Below are positions 1 to 11,423 of a stretch of DNA of 64,000 nt, piece by piece. Position 1 is the stretch's first letter, and each line of letters opens with the position of its first letter. The notes beneath the pieces are model-generated. The model searched no databases. It was not told the origin of the DNA and saw nothing but the letters and a program-made list of their open reading frames with translations. The stretch comes from Prostheceraeus crozeri. Taxonomy: Eukaryota > Platyhelminthes > Polycladida > Euryleptidae. The translations under genes were made by a program, and so were the position numbers. The stretch is taken from the NCBI GenBank assembly GCA_907163375.1, contig CAJQUW010015344.1, positions 62,001 through 126,000 on the forward strand, given 5' to 3'.

Positions 1-21
1 GAAATCATCCAATCCATTTAC

Positions 22-68
22 ACAATGACAGCCAATGCCTCGGAACTTTCAATAAATCTTATTGTTTG
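22..68 (-). CDS. Arf-like GTPase probable coding exon 3
   Basis: 47 nt following an AATCGCAG acceptor and ending before a GTAAAT donor. In the required phase 0 it reads QTIRFIESSEALAVIV, which fits the Arf pattern IRxxW...GLIFVV after DKM. It is short and divergent, so this is inference from phase and pattern. Confidence 0.45.
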
Positions 69-3000
69 CTGCGATTTAACAAGTTAAACAGCTCATTTGA
101 AAATATATTGGATCAAAGAGCGGAAAAGAAATGAAACCACAAAGTGCGTCCGCGGGATATCAAGACCCGAGTCTCATAGCAGAAACTCATCGATACAGCA
201 GTTCATGACATTATTCAAATATAACAGTTATACGAATATAACACATGGCTTCTCTATGCTGCTCTAGCAAATCTACCATTTACTGAAGTTCAGCGTTATT
301 CTGCGAAGCTATTATAGTATTATTCGATATTCGTGCTCCTGCCATGCTGTTATCATACATTACTATGAATTCTAAATTTTGAATGCTTGGATAAAGTAAT
401 TATATGATAAATTCCAAAACTAACTAACACATACCAAGCTTTATTGATTAGTTCATCAAATCATAAATAATGGTCGGTATAAAGCGGGTATGTGGAATGA
501 AACATGCGTGCTGGATCATCAAGTATTCCCTCATGGAACACATGGTCAGTAAGCCAAATTTGAGTACAACTGGCATAGAGAAAATTCTTTTCGGATACAT
601 TGCTTGTTATTGAGATTAGCATGAATTTAGAGGCAAACATATAATTTTCTAATTCGGTATGCTTATTATTCTACGAAAGCAGCAAGAGACGCATAACTTA
701 CCATCTTATCACTTGATCCAATATCCCAAATTGAAATATCGACAGGTTGTTCGGCTACTGTGGATTGCATCGTTTCAACATTAAATCCAATAGTCGGCGT
801 TGTGGTAATAAAATCCCCCAGTATCAAGCGATACATCAACGTTGTCTTGCCGGAGCCCTCTGTGCCTGAAATGAAAATATTTTGAACACTTTATGTGGGG
901 AATAAAAATTCCATTGACATTTGGTGATCAGATGTCTTATAAAGTAAGATGAAGTTAAATCACTCGTAATGAAGCTACATGCAAACGGAAGATAAACATG
1001 TTCAAGACAAACTTACAAGTCGCAACAGTACATTTCTATCAATCTCATTCTGAAAAAATATTTCACGCCGGAAGATAGTTATCAATTCTTTTGTTGTCCA
1101 CTTCAATTTGAAAAATATTTCGCAATTACACATCACACTACTTAAACATTAATCAAATTACCATGCATATGAATAGTGAAAATACATTTAATTGTAATTG
1201 AATTCGACTTAAAAACTTACTAAGAAATGCGCATGGATGATTGGAAGAATTTGATAATTACCCCAATACCAAAAGAAAAACCGATTCAATTGACAAAACT
1301 TCGACCAATATCACAGAGTATTCTGCCTTCAAAAATTTTTGAAAAAGTGTTGTTGAACAATATGAGATCTACCTTTGAAACGATGTTCGGACAAGAACAA
1401 CATGGTTTTCGAAAGTCTTGCTCGACAACTACTGCTCTTATATCGATTATGAATAAATTGTATATGAACTATGATAATAATGACATATCTAGATCAGTTC
1501 TTTTGGCTCTCGATCTTCAGAAAGCATTCGATCATTTAAGTCACGGAATCATATTGAACAAACTTTTGAGACAAGGTATACCTAGTGGCTTTGTAATTCT
1601 TTTAAGGAGTTATCTTGAGAATCGTTTTGCTTGTGTGAAATTAAATAACAAAGTCTCTAACCTTTTCCATGTGAAATCTGGTGTGCCCCAAGGCACAGTA
1701 TTAGCACCATATATTTTCAATGCATGTTTTGGAGATCTACAGTGTATTTTACCAACCACACATATTGTAAAATATGCAGATGATCTTACATTAATTTTAC
1801 CGATCAGACCAGATTCATCAATTGTACGCGATATTAATGTTGAAACTGAACACGTGCAGAATTGGTGTGAAATGAATTGTTTATCGCTAAACATGATGAA
1901 ATCGAAGTTGCTTTTTTGTTCTAGAAGCATGAATGTTGATTTTTCTGATGTACCACAGTTTTCGGTTGAAATGGTTGAATGTGTTTCCATTCTGGGTGTT
2001 ACAATAACTAGTGACCTTAGTTGGAATAGTCATGTTTGTAATTTGCTGAAAAAGTGTAACAGCCGTTTTTATGTACTGCGACAACTTTGGCCTTATGTAA
2101 GCACTGACGAACTGCATATGCTATACTCTGCATATATACGCTCACCGCTCGAGTATGTTTGTCCCATATTTGTTGATCTGAGTAAAACGCTCTCTTCCAA
2201 ATTAGAATCTATCGATAAACGTGCTCACCGAATCATTTACGGAAACAAACCACGCCAGTGTCGATGCTGTAAAGGTGAACTGGAAAAGCGACGGCATGAG
2301 CTGAGTATCAGTGTTTACAAGCGAATTGAAACTGACAGAAATCATATCCTGAATCCTATAATTCCCAGAAGACTTCCGCGATCTGGTGTACCATCAATCC
2401 CCTGTTGCAGAACTGAAAAGACCCGCAGATCTTTCCTACCATATACCGCTTGCCTGAGTAACCTAGCCGATCTCTAACTCAAAAAGCTTATTGTAATTTC
2501 TTTATGTCCTTATTGATTTGTGAAATATCTTTGATTGTCATTTACACTGAAATATACGCCTTGCTTACTTACTTACTTTTAAATGAAAAATGAGCACATT
2601 TGTTATTGATTAATTAATTTATTGGCAATTAAATCAAACGGCACAGTAGTTACAGTGCACCGGGCATGAAATCATTTTTCAGTTGGTTGATAATTATTCA
2701 CAACAACAGAATTATATATCATTCGCTACAGACACACTTATGATTAAGCAGCGCATGTATATTGAATTCAGTTCCGGTGAAGCGCTCTTTTCATGAAGTC
2801 TACATTTAAGATCAACAAGAATAGTAATTACAAGTGGATAACAACTGATTATAAACTGAAATGCATCTTAAAACAGACGAAATATTCGCACGTCGGAATA
2901 CAATTGGATTTTCTTTTATTTCACCAATTTTTTTAAACTAAAACGATTAAATCGATTAATCAATCACGCTCCGCGCAGTATGTAGCTACTACTGCTCACT

Positions 3001-3103
3001 GAAACCTACATGCGATGCCTATTCACATTTTAGAAAACTTACCGAGGAACAAAACTCGTTTTTCAGGCCTCTCGACATTTGGTTCCGAAGCGACATTGCT
3101 CAT
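22..3103 (-). CDS. Arf-like small GTPase, 5' part of gene (exons 3103-3043, 865-702, 68-22)
   Basis: Small GTP-binding protein of the Arf/Arl family, which cycle between GTP and GDP and act in membrane traffic or cilia. Exon 1 starts at the ATG at 3103 and encodes MSNVASEPNVERPEKRVLFL plus one base, followed by GTAAGT. Exon 2 follows a TTCAG acceptor and gives the P-loop GTEGSGKTT, the Arf switch I motif PTIGFNVE and a switch II motif WDIGSSDKM, then GTAAGT. A likely third exon in phase gives QTIRFIESSEALAVIV, which aligns with the Arf strand before the NKxD motif. The usual Arf WDxGGQ is WDxGSS here, so the usual catalytic glutamine is absent. Residue 2 is Ser, so no N-myristoylation is expected. 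Which Arl subfamily it is cannot be told. The rest lies off the left edge. Intron 1 carries a LINE in the opposite orientation. Confidence 0.75.
702..865 (-). CDS. Arf-like GTPase coding exon 2 (P-loop, switch I, switch II)
   Basis: 164 nt between a TTCAG acceptor and a GTAAGT donor, read on the minus strand. It contains GTEGSGKTT (G1), PTIGFNVE (switch I, with the Thr that contacts magnesium) and WDIGSSDKM (switch II). The reading frame is open throughout and ends in phase 0. Confidence 0.85.
1222..2580 (+). mobile_element. 5'-truncated LINE (CR1/Jockey-like reverse transcriptase)
   Basis: A single open frame (1227-2477, 416 codons) encodes most of a non-LTR reverse transcriptase. It shows LRPISQSILPSKIFEKV, QHGFRKSCSTTTAL, the motif A region LALDLQKAFDHLSHGIIL, SGVPQGTVLAPYIFN and the catalytic YADDLTLI, then the thumb region SILGVTITSDLSWNSHV. 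The endonuclease and N-terminal RT are missing, as in ordinary 5' truncation. The 3' region ends in a short CTTA-type simple tail near 2560-2575. It lies in intron 1 of the Arf-like gene in the opposite orientation. The frame is uninterrupted, so the insertion is not very old. The clade is a judgement from motifs only. Confidence 0.85.
2581..3042. other. Intronic sequence, nothing recognised
   Basis: Part of intron 1 of the Arf-like gene between the LINE tail and the exon 1 donor. AT-rich, with no coding or repeat structure that I can support. Confidence 0.5.
3043..3103 (-). CDS. Arf-like GTPase coding exon 1
   Basis: 61 nt from ATG (3103-3101) to a GTAAGT donor. It encodes a short charged N-terminus and the strand VLFLG that leads into the P-loop. 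It ends in phase 1, which matches the next exon exactly and completes the first Gly of GTEGSGKTT. Confidence 0.75.
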
Positions 3104-4434
3104 AGTGCATTAATACGTTATAAAACAATGCAAGATTCCAGTTGATACGTGAAGCCTCGACTATACCACGCTCTAGCAACCAGCGTATTCATTCACATTC
3201 TTGCTGGCATTTCAATGTCAAGGTAACGAACGACATCATGTGGAGATAATGACATCATTAATGGCACTGACAATGCAATTCTCATGCCTCACAGTTTAAG
3301 TAAAGAATTCCAAATAGCAAAAAAGATCCGGATATCCGTAATGAGAATTTAGAAAAAACCGGAAACCCCTGACCAACTTATCAGCATCCAAGGTGGCATC
3401 AAAATCAAACCAAATTCAATTCGTATCTCAACCGAGCAAAACTACATCCCAAATAATCAGAATCATTATGTGACTTTCATAAATAAGATGCTCCTTCAAT
3501 TTGAAAAATATTTTGAATCTTCAATTAAGAAATATGCATCATAAGGTTTAATCAGAGAAATTGTATTGCTCCATATTATCTGAAGTTGAAGTTGGAAATG
3601 AAAGCAACTACTAACTCAGTACTAAGTAGTCGCTGGTAATTGACTCATAGATTTTGCATAATTTATTCAGAACATTCTAGTAATGCAGTTGAGTGGCGGG
3701 GTATAACGAAGAAGATCCGATGCTTTACAATATTTCTTGAAAAAAGAGCGGATATCCGCCTTCAAATGCATTTTCTTTGGTCTACTTCCGCTACTTTGGG
3801 GGTATGTCTATCGATGCGGAGATCTCAACAATCTGACGCTTAGGAATCGGATGAAGCTCAGAAATACGGCGCTTCTGAGAAAGGCCCGGAATGGTTTCTC
3901 TAAGCTTTTGACGTCTCGAATTTATTAGACGTTTTTGTTTCTCTTCCTCTTCCATATTTTCTTCCCCGTTTGCTCTTCTAAATTTTTGAGATGCATGACA
4001 AGTCATCGAATACATTTTCCGGTTGTAAGTAAACGCGTGAATTTCGATAGTGTTCCTAGATAAACGATGCCTTTAGGACGGCCGAATGAAGAAAGCACAG
4101 AATCTAACAAGAAGACAACGCATCTCTTTTAGTTATATCTGCATGAGTAGAACATCAAAGTGCATGAACTTCACATAATCATTCAAAATTCCAAGTTGCC
4201 TGATTTCAAATTCTGCTATCAGAAGAAATTCGTCGCGATTTGTGAATACAAAAAAGTAATTGTCTTATTTCTTCTTACTAGCAATTTCTTAGCTTGTTCA
4301 CAATTACGTTTTCTTTTTTAATTATATTTCTTTCGAATTTCACCAGGAATTTCCTTCAACTCACGTTCCGCTTCGGAAGTAATCTCACATGCAGAAATAA
4401 TGCGATCAAATAAAGACGAAAATCTTATGTGACT
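3104..4434. other. Upstream flank of the Arf-like gene, nothing firm
   Basis: Presumed 5' flank of the minus-strand Arf-like gene; no TATA box or clear core promoter was recognised. A minus-strand open frame at 3791-4015 encodes a Lys/Glu/Arg-rich peptide that I cannot match to any family or join to splice sites. Confidence 0.4.
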
Positions 4435-5040
4435 TTGTTCATCACTCACTCAATTGCTCCTCGTTTATCGTCCTTGAGTTCCCTGACGAAGTTGGACGGT
4501 TGATGGCTCGTCTACAGTTGCTTCGGTCCAAGGCAAGATCTTCATGGATTTTGAGCTTCTTAAGATCTTCTTTGATGCATCTCTTCCATGACTTCTTCGG
4601 TCTCCCTGCTGGTCGGCGACCACCTACTGCCATCTCTTCAACTTCTTTCATGATACTGTCCGCTCTCCTCACATGTCCAAACCAGCGGAGTCTACTTTTA
4701 CGGATCGTCACTTCTAAGTCCATCAGACCACACCATTTTAAAATTTCATCATTTGGGATCCTGTCTCTCCATTTTACACCTGCTATGAAGCGGAGCATCG
4801 TTAGGTCACATGTTCTCAAAGTGTTTACCAATTTGTTTGTCAGAGGCCATGTTTCCGAACCATACAGGAGAACAGATCTCAAGCATGACTGGCAGATCGG
4901 TATTTCTATGAGATTCCTCTGTTCGCTAGGAGATTGGCAAGTTCCCTCCATTCTGATCTCGCAGTCGCAATGCGAGTTCTCACGGCTTTCTTCATCGAAT
5001 ATGAAACAAATACAGAAGGGGGTCAAAGAGTGAAGATCAT
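4435..5040 (-). mobile_element. 3' end of a LINE (RTE/CR1-type RT C-terminus)
   Basis: The minus-strand open frame 5026-4442 carries the C-terminal hallmarks of LINE polyproteins: SVLLYGSETWPL, LRWFGHVRRAD, a basic GRRPAGRPKKSW segment and a final LDRSNCRRAI. No catalytic RT motifs remain, so the copy is severely 5'-truncated. The 3' end runs into a short GAGT-type simple repeat at about 4445-4435. The same layout (LLYGSE.W, LRW.GHV, GRPKK.W, LDRS.W) recurs in the RTE element at 10212-13934, but the two sequences are clearly different families. Confidence 0.75.
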
Positions 5041-5130
5041 CAAAATATTGTTCTAGAATGGGTAATTCAGACAGTCACTGATTGTCACTGCGTCTTTTTG
5101 CAGATTTGATACTGAGTCCCAGAATATTTT

Positions 5131-5875
5131 CTATTGTGCGAAGATATTTGCGTTGACTAATTTCATCCAAATCGAAAGATAGAGAATCCAACAAAGTTTC
5201 CAATTTCCTACCAAAAGCATTGGAAAGTTTTTTGATACATTACGGACAGTATGCGGTGGATCACCTCCAGTATCTACGATTTGTGGAAATATTTCCTTCA
5301 AGTGGGTGGAAACGCCACTTTTTACTCCTCGCATGAAATTGCAACTATCCATGTGAATACTGACAATATTGGAACATGTTATGTTTAGACTCTCCAAGGT
5401 TTCGATAGCGCTGTTGGTGATACTTTCTGCGTCAGCTCTCAGTTCTAAGGAGCGAAGATGCTGACAAACTACATGCCCGGCATACCAATAATGCACAAGT
5501 ATACTCAGTACGCGATGATTACTTTGAGACGTACTCTCATGTATTGTCAAACTGAAACAATGGCTTCTCAATTATTTAGCTAACTTTTCATCGCAATAAA
5601 ATTGTGCTAGCCCATCATGTAGCTTACAACCCGCAGTGCAATCTAAAAACTTGGTGGTATTCAATGTTGGCAAACCTTTCGCTAATGAATTTGAAAGCCC
5701 CAAGATTTTTGGTGCTAATGTCAGCGGCAAGCCAATTATCAGCTAAGAAAGTAACTAGGTGGAATTGTACTCGCATTTTGCTATCACCAAGTGATACGTT
5801 CTGCCCAGGCGCTATCGACGATGTACCAGGCAGCATCACTGAATGCGAAAATAAAGCACTGATATTCTTGTACAT
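5131..5875 (-). pseudogene. hAT-superfamily DNA transposase fossil (BED/DUF4371-like)
   Basis: Minus-strand pieces read as consecutive parts of a hAT-type transposase. The upstream piece (5875-5624) has FLADNWLAADIS...FANIEYHQVF, matching the region before the catalytic domain. The downstream piece (5571-5131) has a degraded FSLTIHEST..SNHRVLSILVHYW (family pattern FSLxIDESTD, where the first catalytic Asp sits). It then has SLNITCSNIVSIHMDSCNFMRG (family pattern DxCxxMRG, second catalytic Asp) and KEIFPQIVDTGGDPPHTVRN. At least two frame changes separate the pieces, so it is not functional. No flanking inverted repeats or 8-bp duplication could be placed. The family call rests on these motifs. 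Confidence 0.6.
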
Positions 5876-7559
5876 TTTAGCGCTGCAGCACTTTTCGAAA
5901 AACCTTTTCCCATTTAAACCATTGTCTATTAGTATTATTACTATGGATTCAACTGATAAGTGGAATTCCTGTGGAATTCAGGAAAGTGAAGGAGAATATA
6001 TTGTTATCTAATACATAATAACAAAAAGGACATGAAAGGACAAACAATGAATAGAAGGTACAGAAAAACGGAAAACGACGGACTATGTGTGGAAAAATAC
6101 CGAAAAGACGGCAAATACGAAAAAGGACGGGCGAGATGTAAAAAATATGGAAGACACGGAAATTTACGAGTCCTGCATACATGCATGTATCGGGAAATTC
6201 TATTGGATGTCTATATACCGTCCAACCTATTCATGCTCTGTCAATATATCAAAAATATTCTGATGGTGTTCCTCTACTGTCTCAGATTTAGATCGATTTA
6301 GCAAACTCTTTAGCACTTTGGCATTATTCGATTACAACACCATGGCTTTCACTACAATTTCACTTTTTGTAGCATTATCCTCTAATATGTTATTTGCATA
6401 TCACTAGAATTCAGAAGAATGCATTTGAGACTCAATTTTGCGCATCGCTACACCACTGACATCAATGCCACACCCACAGAGATGGATTTATTTGTGTGTG
6501 TGTAAGTCTGTCGGGGAGAATCATATCCTAGCCATTGTATGCAATGGCAGTAAGCGATGGAGATTGACATAGATATCCGTCTCTCTTTGGCTTGTGTGAT
6601 TGGTCAATCGCGCGCATTGCAGAAGCAGCTCGTATCAGCGAACACACGAGCCTCAGCGATCAGATTGCTGGCAGGCATGTCAAGTAACAGTTAGCTTCTT
6701 TAACTCAATTTTCCTCCGTGACAAATTCGTCAAATGAAAATATTATTCACACCGTTCGACTCCTCAATATGTAAATTCACAGATTACTGACAGTGTACAT
6801 TTTATGTGGTGTAAATGTTCTAGTTCGTCAGACTTTCTAGTGAGTTCAATGGAAAATTGATCTTTTTGCCCCTCGAGACAAGTTCCGGCCGTGACTATCA
6901 GTATTGAAATATGTCATCTATAGACCAAAACACGCAGACGAGGCAATTTATCTCTATGTCGACACCAAAGACAAATGTTACACCTATGTGCGTGATAATA
7001 ATTTTCTTTGTCGAAATGAAAATAAATCACCATGCATTAAGTCATAAGGGATAACATGCTGATCATGTGATCATCATACTTGCATTAGTCCAAGACTTAA
7101 GTTTAGCTGGGCCTATTCTCGACATGATGAAAAATGTTGTGATTTACGCGCATTGGCTGTTCAAAGCAAGATGTCATACGACAAATCCTGGTTCCCAGGT
7201 TTTGGTATCAGATTTAAACATCCTAAAGCCAGTTAATCAAAATAAAATTGCATTTATTTCATACGATTAAATATTTAAACCAATTTTTTGATGATTTGAA
7301 ATGATGAAAACCTTACGAAACACTTACTGATAAAAAATTGAAGTCCACAAAAGTCGTGATCAATCTGGCATCGGTATTAACGAGTAATGATCGGATCACT
7401 TCCCGACTTTTAGCTTATCTATTACCAGGCATATGGCCTGTATAAAAATAATCACGTGATCGAAAAAGAGGAGGAAATCAACATTTTGAAAATGTAAACT
7501 GAATAATTTCACAAAGTTGCAGCGTTCATAGCGAATTTAGAGGCATATTCAGAAAAAAC
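5876..7559. other. Intergenic, no gene recognised
   Basis: A purine-rich stretch at about 6025-6170 is built of loose GGAAAANACGG-like units and gives a Lys/Arg-rich spurious open frame. The rest shows no coding pattern, tRNA-like boxes or paired termini that I can support. Confidence 0.4.
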
Positions 7560-8250
7560 TTTTTTTCTAACAAAAAATCATCATTTTTACAACAGTTTGT
7601 AAACGAACCTAAGGTGAACTTTCAGCAGTAGTCTCACTGCTTTATTGCCCAGAATGAGTTTTGAGAACACAAAGGCCGTCATCTCTATATAAGTCTATAT
7701 TTTCCTTTCCAAATCGGATGAACATTCGGTGATGAAAAAAAGTCTCACAAGTTTGCATACCGCGGCGCCGTTGAAGCTGCCTTGAGTAACATCGAATAAG
7801 TGGTTGCTTCTTTCTATCCATGGTGTGTTCTTGCTAAATAACGAAAATTTTCTCGCATGATTGATTGCATTTATATCTTTTTCGGAAATGTTGATTAAGG
7901 ACTTGGTAAAGTCAATACTTTTTGAAAGAAGGTTTTCATCAATCGATGGACAGAAGTCAACAATATCGAACTTCATTTAGCTGGAATCATTTTTGTATCC
8001 ATTGTAAAAGTTCTGTTGAGTCTCTGATTTCATTGTACATTGTATCTTTCTGAAAGCTGCTTTTCCGATTTCACTTTCTGCTGGATTCAGAAGTCGACAT
8101 TTTATAATGTTTTCGAAATTTTCCATGTGGTCCTTCAAAGTGATAAAAGATTCACGCGGGACGCAGCATTCCACAAGGTCAGACAAACGAATAAAGTCAC
8201 TGATGGTTTTTTCTTATTTACTTGTTGCACTTTCTGTTTTCTTATATAAT
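7560..8250 (-). mobile_element. Penelope-like element, N-terminal part of reverse transcriptase (fossil)
   Basis: The minus strand reads as the N-terminal and central RT of the widespread Penelope-like type: PRESFITLKDHMENFENIIKCRLLNPAESEIGK, then FDIVDFCPSI (motif A region), FDVTQGSFNGAAVCKLV, and the catalytic-box signature YRDDGL near 7675-7658. The copy is broken in several places and its C-terminal part is not downstream. Assignment to Penelope-like elements is from remembered family motifs. Confidence 0.65.
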
Positions 8251-8599
8251 TGAATTATTTTTTCTGTAAGTAATTTGCTATATTAATTAGCAGAAACTTC
8301 ATGTAAATTTTCTGTTTTGTCAGCAAATGCGAATGCATTCTTTAACTTTTGAATTTCTTTCTTGCATTTTCTAGTTTTTCAAAAATGGTATGCTGTGTTG
8401 TCGGAATTCAATTTCTTGAATGAGAATATACAGGAATATGTGCACGTAGAGTATCATGCACGTAGGCACGTGATCATGCATGCCGGTGGCATGTGAAATG
8501 CATTGGATGAGACAAAAGGAAACGCTTTCACATTAAAACCGCCCATCTGGTTTACCCTAGCTCCTATACAACTGATTGTAATTTTTTTGACAACTTAAA

Positions 8600-9365
8600 T
8601 TATGAATAAGCATATGGGAAGTGCGATTTGCTTCCCAAATATTAAGATGAAAAAAATAAATTTTATGTTAACTGATACACAATATTCTTAAGAAAACATG
8701 GCTTGTTGTCATGGCATAAACAATTTTCATTACAACTCAGGTTTTCTTTAAATAAAAGTGATCGTTTAAGACATGGTTGAGTGACAAAAATCGGCTTAAT
8801 AGCAACAGAGGAAAAATGAAAACTGGACAGCTCATTTCTGACGTTTTTGGCTTGAATCTCATTGATATATGGTATCCGCAAATAGACGCTTTGATTTCTG
8901 TTTCTGTTGAATCTATTGTTAAAGTTGTATTTTTTTCGAAGTTTTTCTACAAAATGAGTTGGATATCCATTACTTGAAAATCTTTATTATCTTTATTTTT
9001 TTTATTTCAAAAAATGTAGACCCTATACAATTTGTTTGTTAGTGGAGAAATTTCTGTGCACTCTCAGGGACTCAGTGTTAAGATGGTTAATTGTTCTTTG
9101 TTCAGAGAAATTTTTCTTTGTCCCACCTGTCGCATGGTAAAAGGTGGTTGCTATTTAGTTTCTTTGAATAAAATGATGTCAGAAAAGTGCCAGATTTTTA
9201 AATGAACATCAGTCTCAAGGAAGGGAATCTGATTATCAGTTGATTCTGCGGATGTGAACTGGATATTCAGATTGACATCATTTGTAATAAGTAGAACATC
9301 ATGTACATGAGAGGCTAACAACAAATGTATCATTATGCACTTCATATGTTGCGCTTCCAAATAAT
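8600..9365 (-). mobile_element. Penelope-like element, C-terminal part (fossil)
   Basis: The minus strand shows the region after the RT catalytic box, with IQFTSAESTDNQIPFLETDV (family pattern PFLDV/PFLDT). A proline-rich NSNHLLP-type segment follows. Then come RIPYINEIQAKNVRNEL and a cysteine-rich NCLCHDNKPCFLKNIVYQLT, which in related elements leads into the GIY-YIG endonuclease. The GIY-YIG core itself is not recognisable. Broken in several places. It lies upstream, in the sense of transcription, of the N-terminal piece at 8250-7560. Confidence 0.55.
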
Positions 9366-10193
9366 TGTCTCATTACGATACATAAGCCATCAATTTTGTA
9401 AATCTTGCTAGATATCGAAAAATTAAATTTTTTAAGAATAAATAATCAGGGTGTCTCGTTGTAAATCAACTTATCAAAACAATTTTCTCTTAAAAGGATA
9501 TGACGAGTATGGCGAGTTGGTGAGATATGGCGAGTTTTTTAAACTGCATTTTAAAGTACTGGTGGCTAACCTTGACGTGCTTAAAGCTATAGCAGACCAC
9601 CCAGCCGATTCGAATTTAAATAAAGCGAAAAAAACGAATCATTAACTTAGAAAAGCGAAAAAAAGTGAACAGATAATTTTTACATCAATCAATGTAGAAT
9701 AGCGTTATAACGACATGATATGCCATCAAGTCATGCACTGCCACGAATAATACGAACTTGTGTAGATTGCGAATCTTATTTTCTGGTACAAAAATGATAA
9801 CTTGTCGGAGTATCTATTAGGAGGTTATTGCATTTTGTTTAACGATTCGCAAATGCACCAGACCATATTTATACATAAAACTAGCTTTTGTATTCTATTA
9901 ATGATCAGACATAAACCAGCAATCAATTTAGATTGCTTCAATTTTAGACAAAAATGTAGATTCCAAGATTGTTTCATAGGTCTGTTGAAACATAGTGTTG
10001 AAAAAATAAAAAAATACTGCTAGAAAATTCGGAATGCAGAATGAAGATGATTTTATAATTTCTGTAGCAAATGAAATTTCTTTAACTGCCATGCTTCCAA
10101 CTACAAAATTAGCCTATAACTTTGACCATCTCTTTTATCTGAATATTCCAAAGCATATTGATATTTTAAAGTATTTATTAGATAAGGGTCCGT
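9366..10193. other. Intergenic, unrecognised
   Basis: Open frames at 9451-9645 and in the first part of 10034-10459 have no family resemblance that I recognise. The stretch ends at the left target-site duplication of the RTE LINE. Confidence 0.4.
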
Positions 10194-10211
10194 CAACTAA
10201 AGTCATGCGAA
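10194..10211. repeat. Left target-site duplication of the RTE LINE (18 bp)
   Basis: The 18 bases starting CAACTAAAG and ending ATGCGAA are repeated exactly at 13935-13952. They immediately flank the LINE body, as expected from target-primed reverse transcription. Confidence 0.9.
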
Positions 10212-10674
10212 TAGGGGGTAATTGGTTGGACGTCCACGAGTCCTTAAGGTCCAGGTTGCTTGCGACCCCCTTTTTAGACTACCTGCCTGGTGGCGCTCAC
10301 AGGTCGTACCCCCTGGATACTACGAACTCAATTTGCCAAGAAGTAGTAACTAACACAGCCATGGTATCCCGCGCATTAGATCATCGCTGCTGGGACGGAG
10401 AAGGCTACTCCTGTAAACCGGGGTGGATCAGGCTCGCTCAGTCTGTTAAGACTTACTGATCTATGGGTCCAATCCCTATTGTTAATTGGTTGGCGGCAGG
10501 AAGGAAATCCGGCTGTAAAATCTGGCCAAATGTTATTATAAAATGTTTTCCTCTATAATCTCGAATAGGGCTAGGGCGTCCCCTGCAAGCGACGCGTTCC
10601 ACTCTCGCCCGGGTGGCTCGAAAAATGGATGAGGGCTACAACGTAAGGACCCGCGTACGTGACTAAAGAAGCAA

Positions 10675-11421
10675 GTGGGTTGTCTGAAAGTAGCTACATG
10701 GAATGCTGGCACAATGACAGCTAGATCTATGGAAGTGGCTGATGCTTTAAAGAGGAGAAAGGTGGACATCGCCTGTGTGCAAGAGGTGAAGTGGAAAGGT
10801 GCTAAAGCACGCTCAATTGGCCATGGATACAAGATATTCTACAGTGGGGATGACAGCAAAGTTAACGGAGTCGGAGTGATTGTTGCAGAAAGCATGCTAA
10901 GTAACATTTTGAATATCGAAAGATACCGTGATCGGATTATGTCAATAAAGTTGGCCCCTCCTAACACTTCAGAGGTTCTTACGGTCATATCCGCTTATGC
11001 CCCACAACAAGGTAGATCTGATGCAGAGAAAGACCTCTTCTATGAGCTGCTGGAGCAGGTGACTGTAAATGGAGGCCCTGTAATAATTGGTGGGGACTTT
11101 AACGGCCATGTTGGTCGTGAGGCAAATGGAGCTCGGTCACATGGTAACAATGGTATGAGTGCAAGAAACAATGAAGGGGAGCGTCTGGTGGAGTTTGCGG
11201 ATTCGCGTGATTTAATGATAGCAAATACGTGGTTTATAAAACTAGAGAAACAGCTGATAACCTATAAAAGTGGACGAAATGAATCACAAATTGACTATAT
11301 GATGACAAATCGAGCTAACATCAAACAGGTCACAAACTGCAAAGTTATTATGAACGAAGCTGCGGTCCCTCAGCACCGTCTCCTGGTGATGGATTTCAAG
11401 ACTGACTCTACCAAGAGATAG
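10675..11421 (+). CDS. RTE LINE endonuclease (EEP family)
   Basis: 248 codons of an exonuclease-endonuclease-phosphatase fold. LKVATWNAGTM is the first strand with Asn, and DIACVQEVKW holds the metal-binding Glu. SAYAPQQG, GGDFNGHVG (Asp/Asn active-site motif), SQIDYMM and a final PQHRLLVMDF, where the His is catalytic, follow in order. Family function: it nicks target DNA to prime reverse transcription. The frame is open, but downstream fusion to the RT is lost by a frame change after residue 246 and an apparent internal deletion. Confidence 0.85.
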   Translation: MGCLKVATWNAGTMTARSMEVADALKRRKVDIACVQEVKWKGAKARSIGHGYKIFYSGDDSKVNGVGVIVAESMLSNILNIERYRDRIMSIKLAPPNTSEVLTVISAYAPQQGRSDAEKDLFYELLEQVTVNGGPVIIGGDFNGHVGREANGARSHGNNGMSARNNEGERLVEFADSRDLMIANTWFIKLEKQLITYKSGRNESQIDYMMTNRANIKQVTNCKVIMNEAAVPQHRLLVMDFKTDSTKR

Positions 11422-11423
11422 TA

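Noticed and set aside
3791-4015. Minus-strand open frame with a Glu/Lys/Arg-rich peptide
   Set aside because: No recognisable domain, no convincing splice sites linking it to neighbours, and a composition that can arise by chance in purine-biased DNA.
5131-5875. Possible domesticated hAT transposase gene
   Set aside because: The pieces lie in different frames with stops between them and the first catalytic motif is degraded, so it is a fossil rather than a host gene.
6032-6301. Basic open frame MKGQTMNRRYRKTENDGL...
   Set aside because: Comes from a purine-rich low-complexity stretch; no domain or splice context.
10034-10459. 141-codon open frame before the RTE endonuclease
   Set aside because: It crosses the LINE boundary and the left target duplication at 10194-10211, so it mixes unrelated host and LINE leader sequence.
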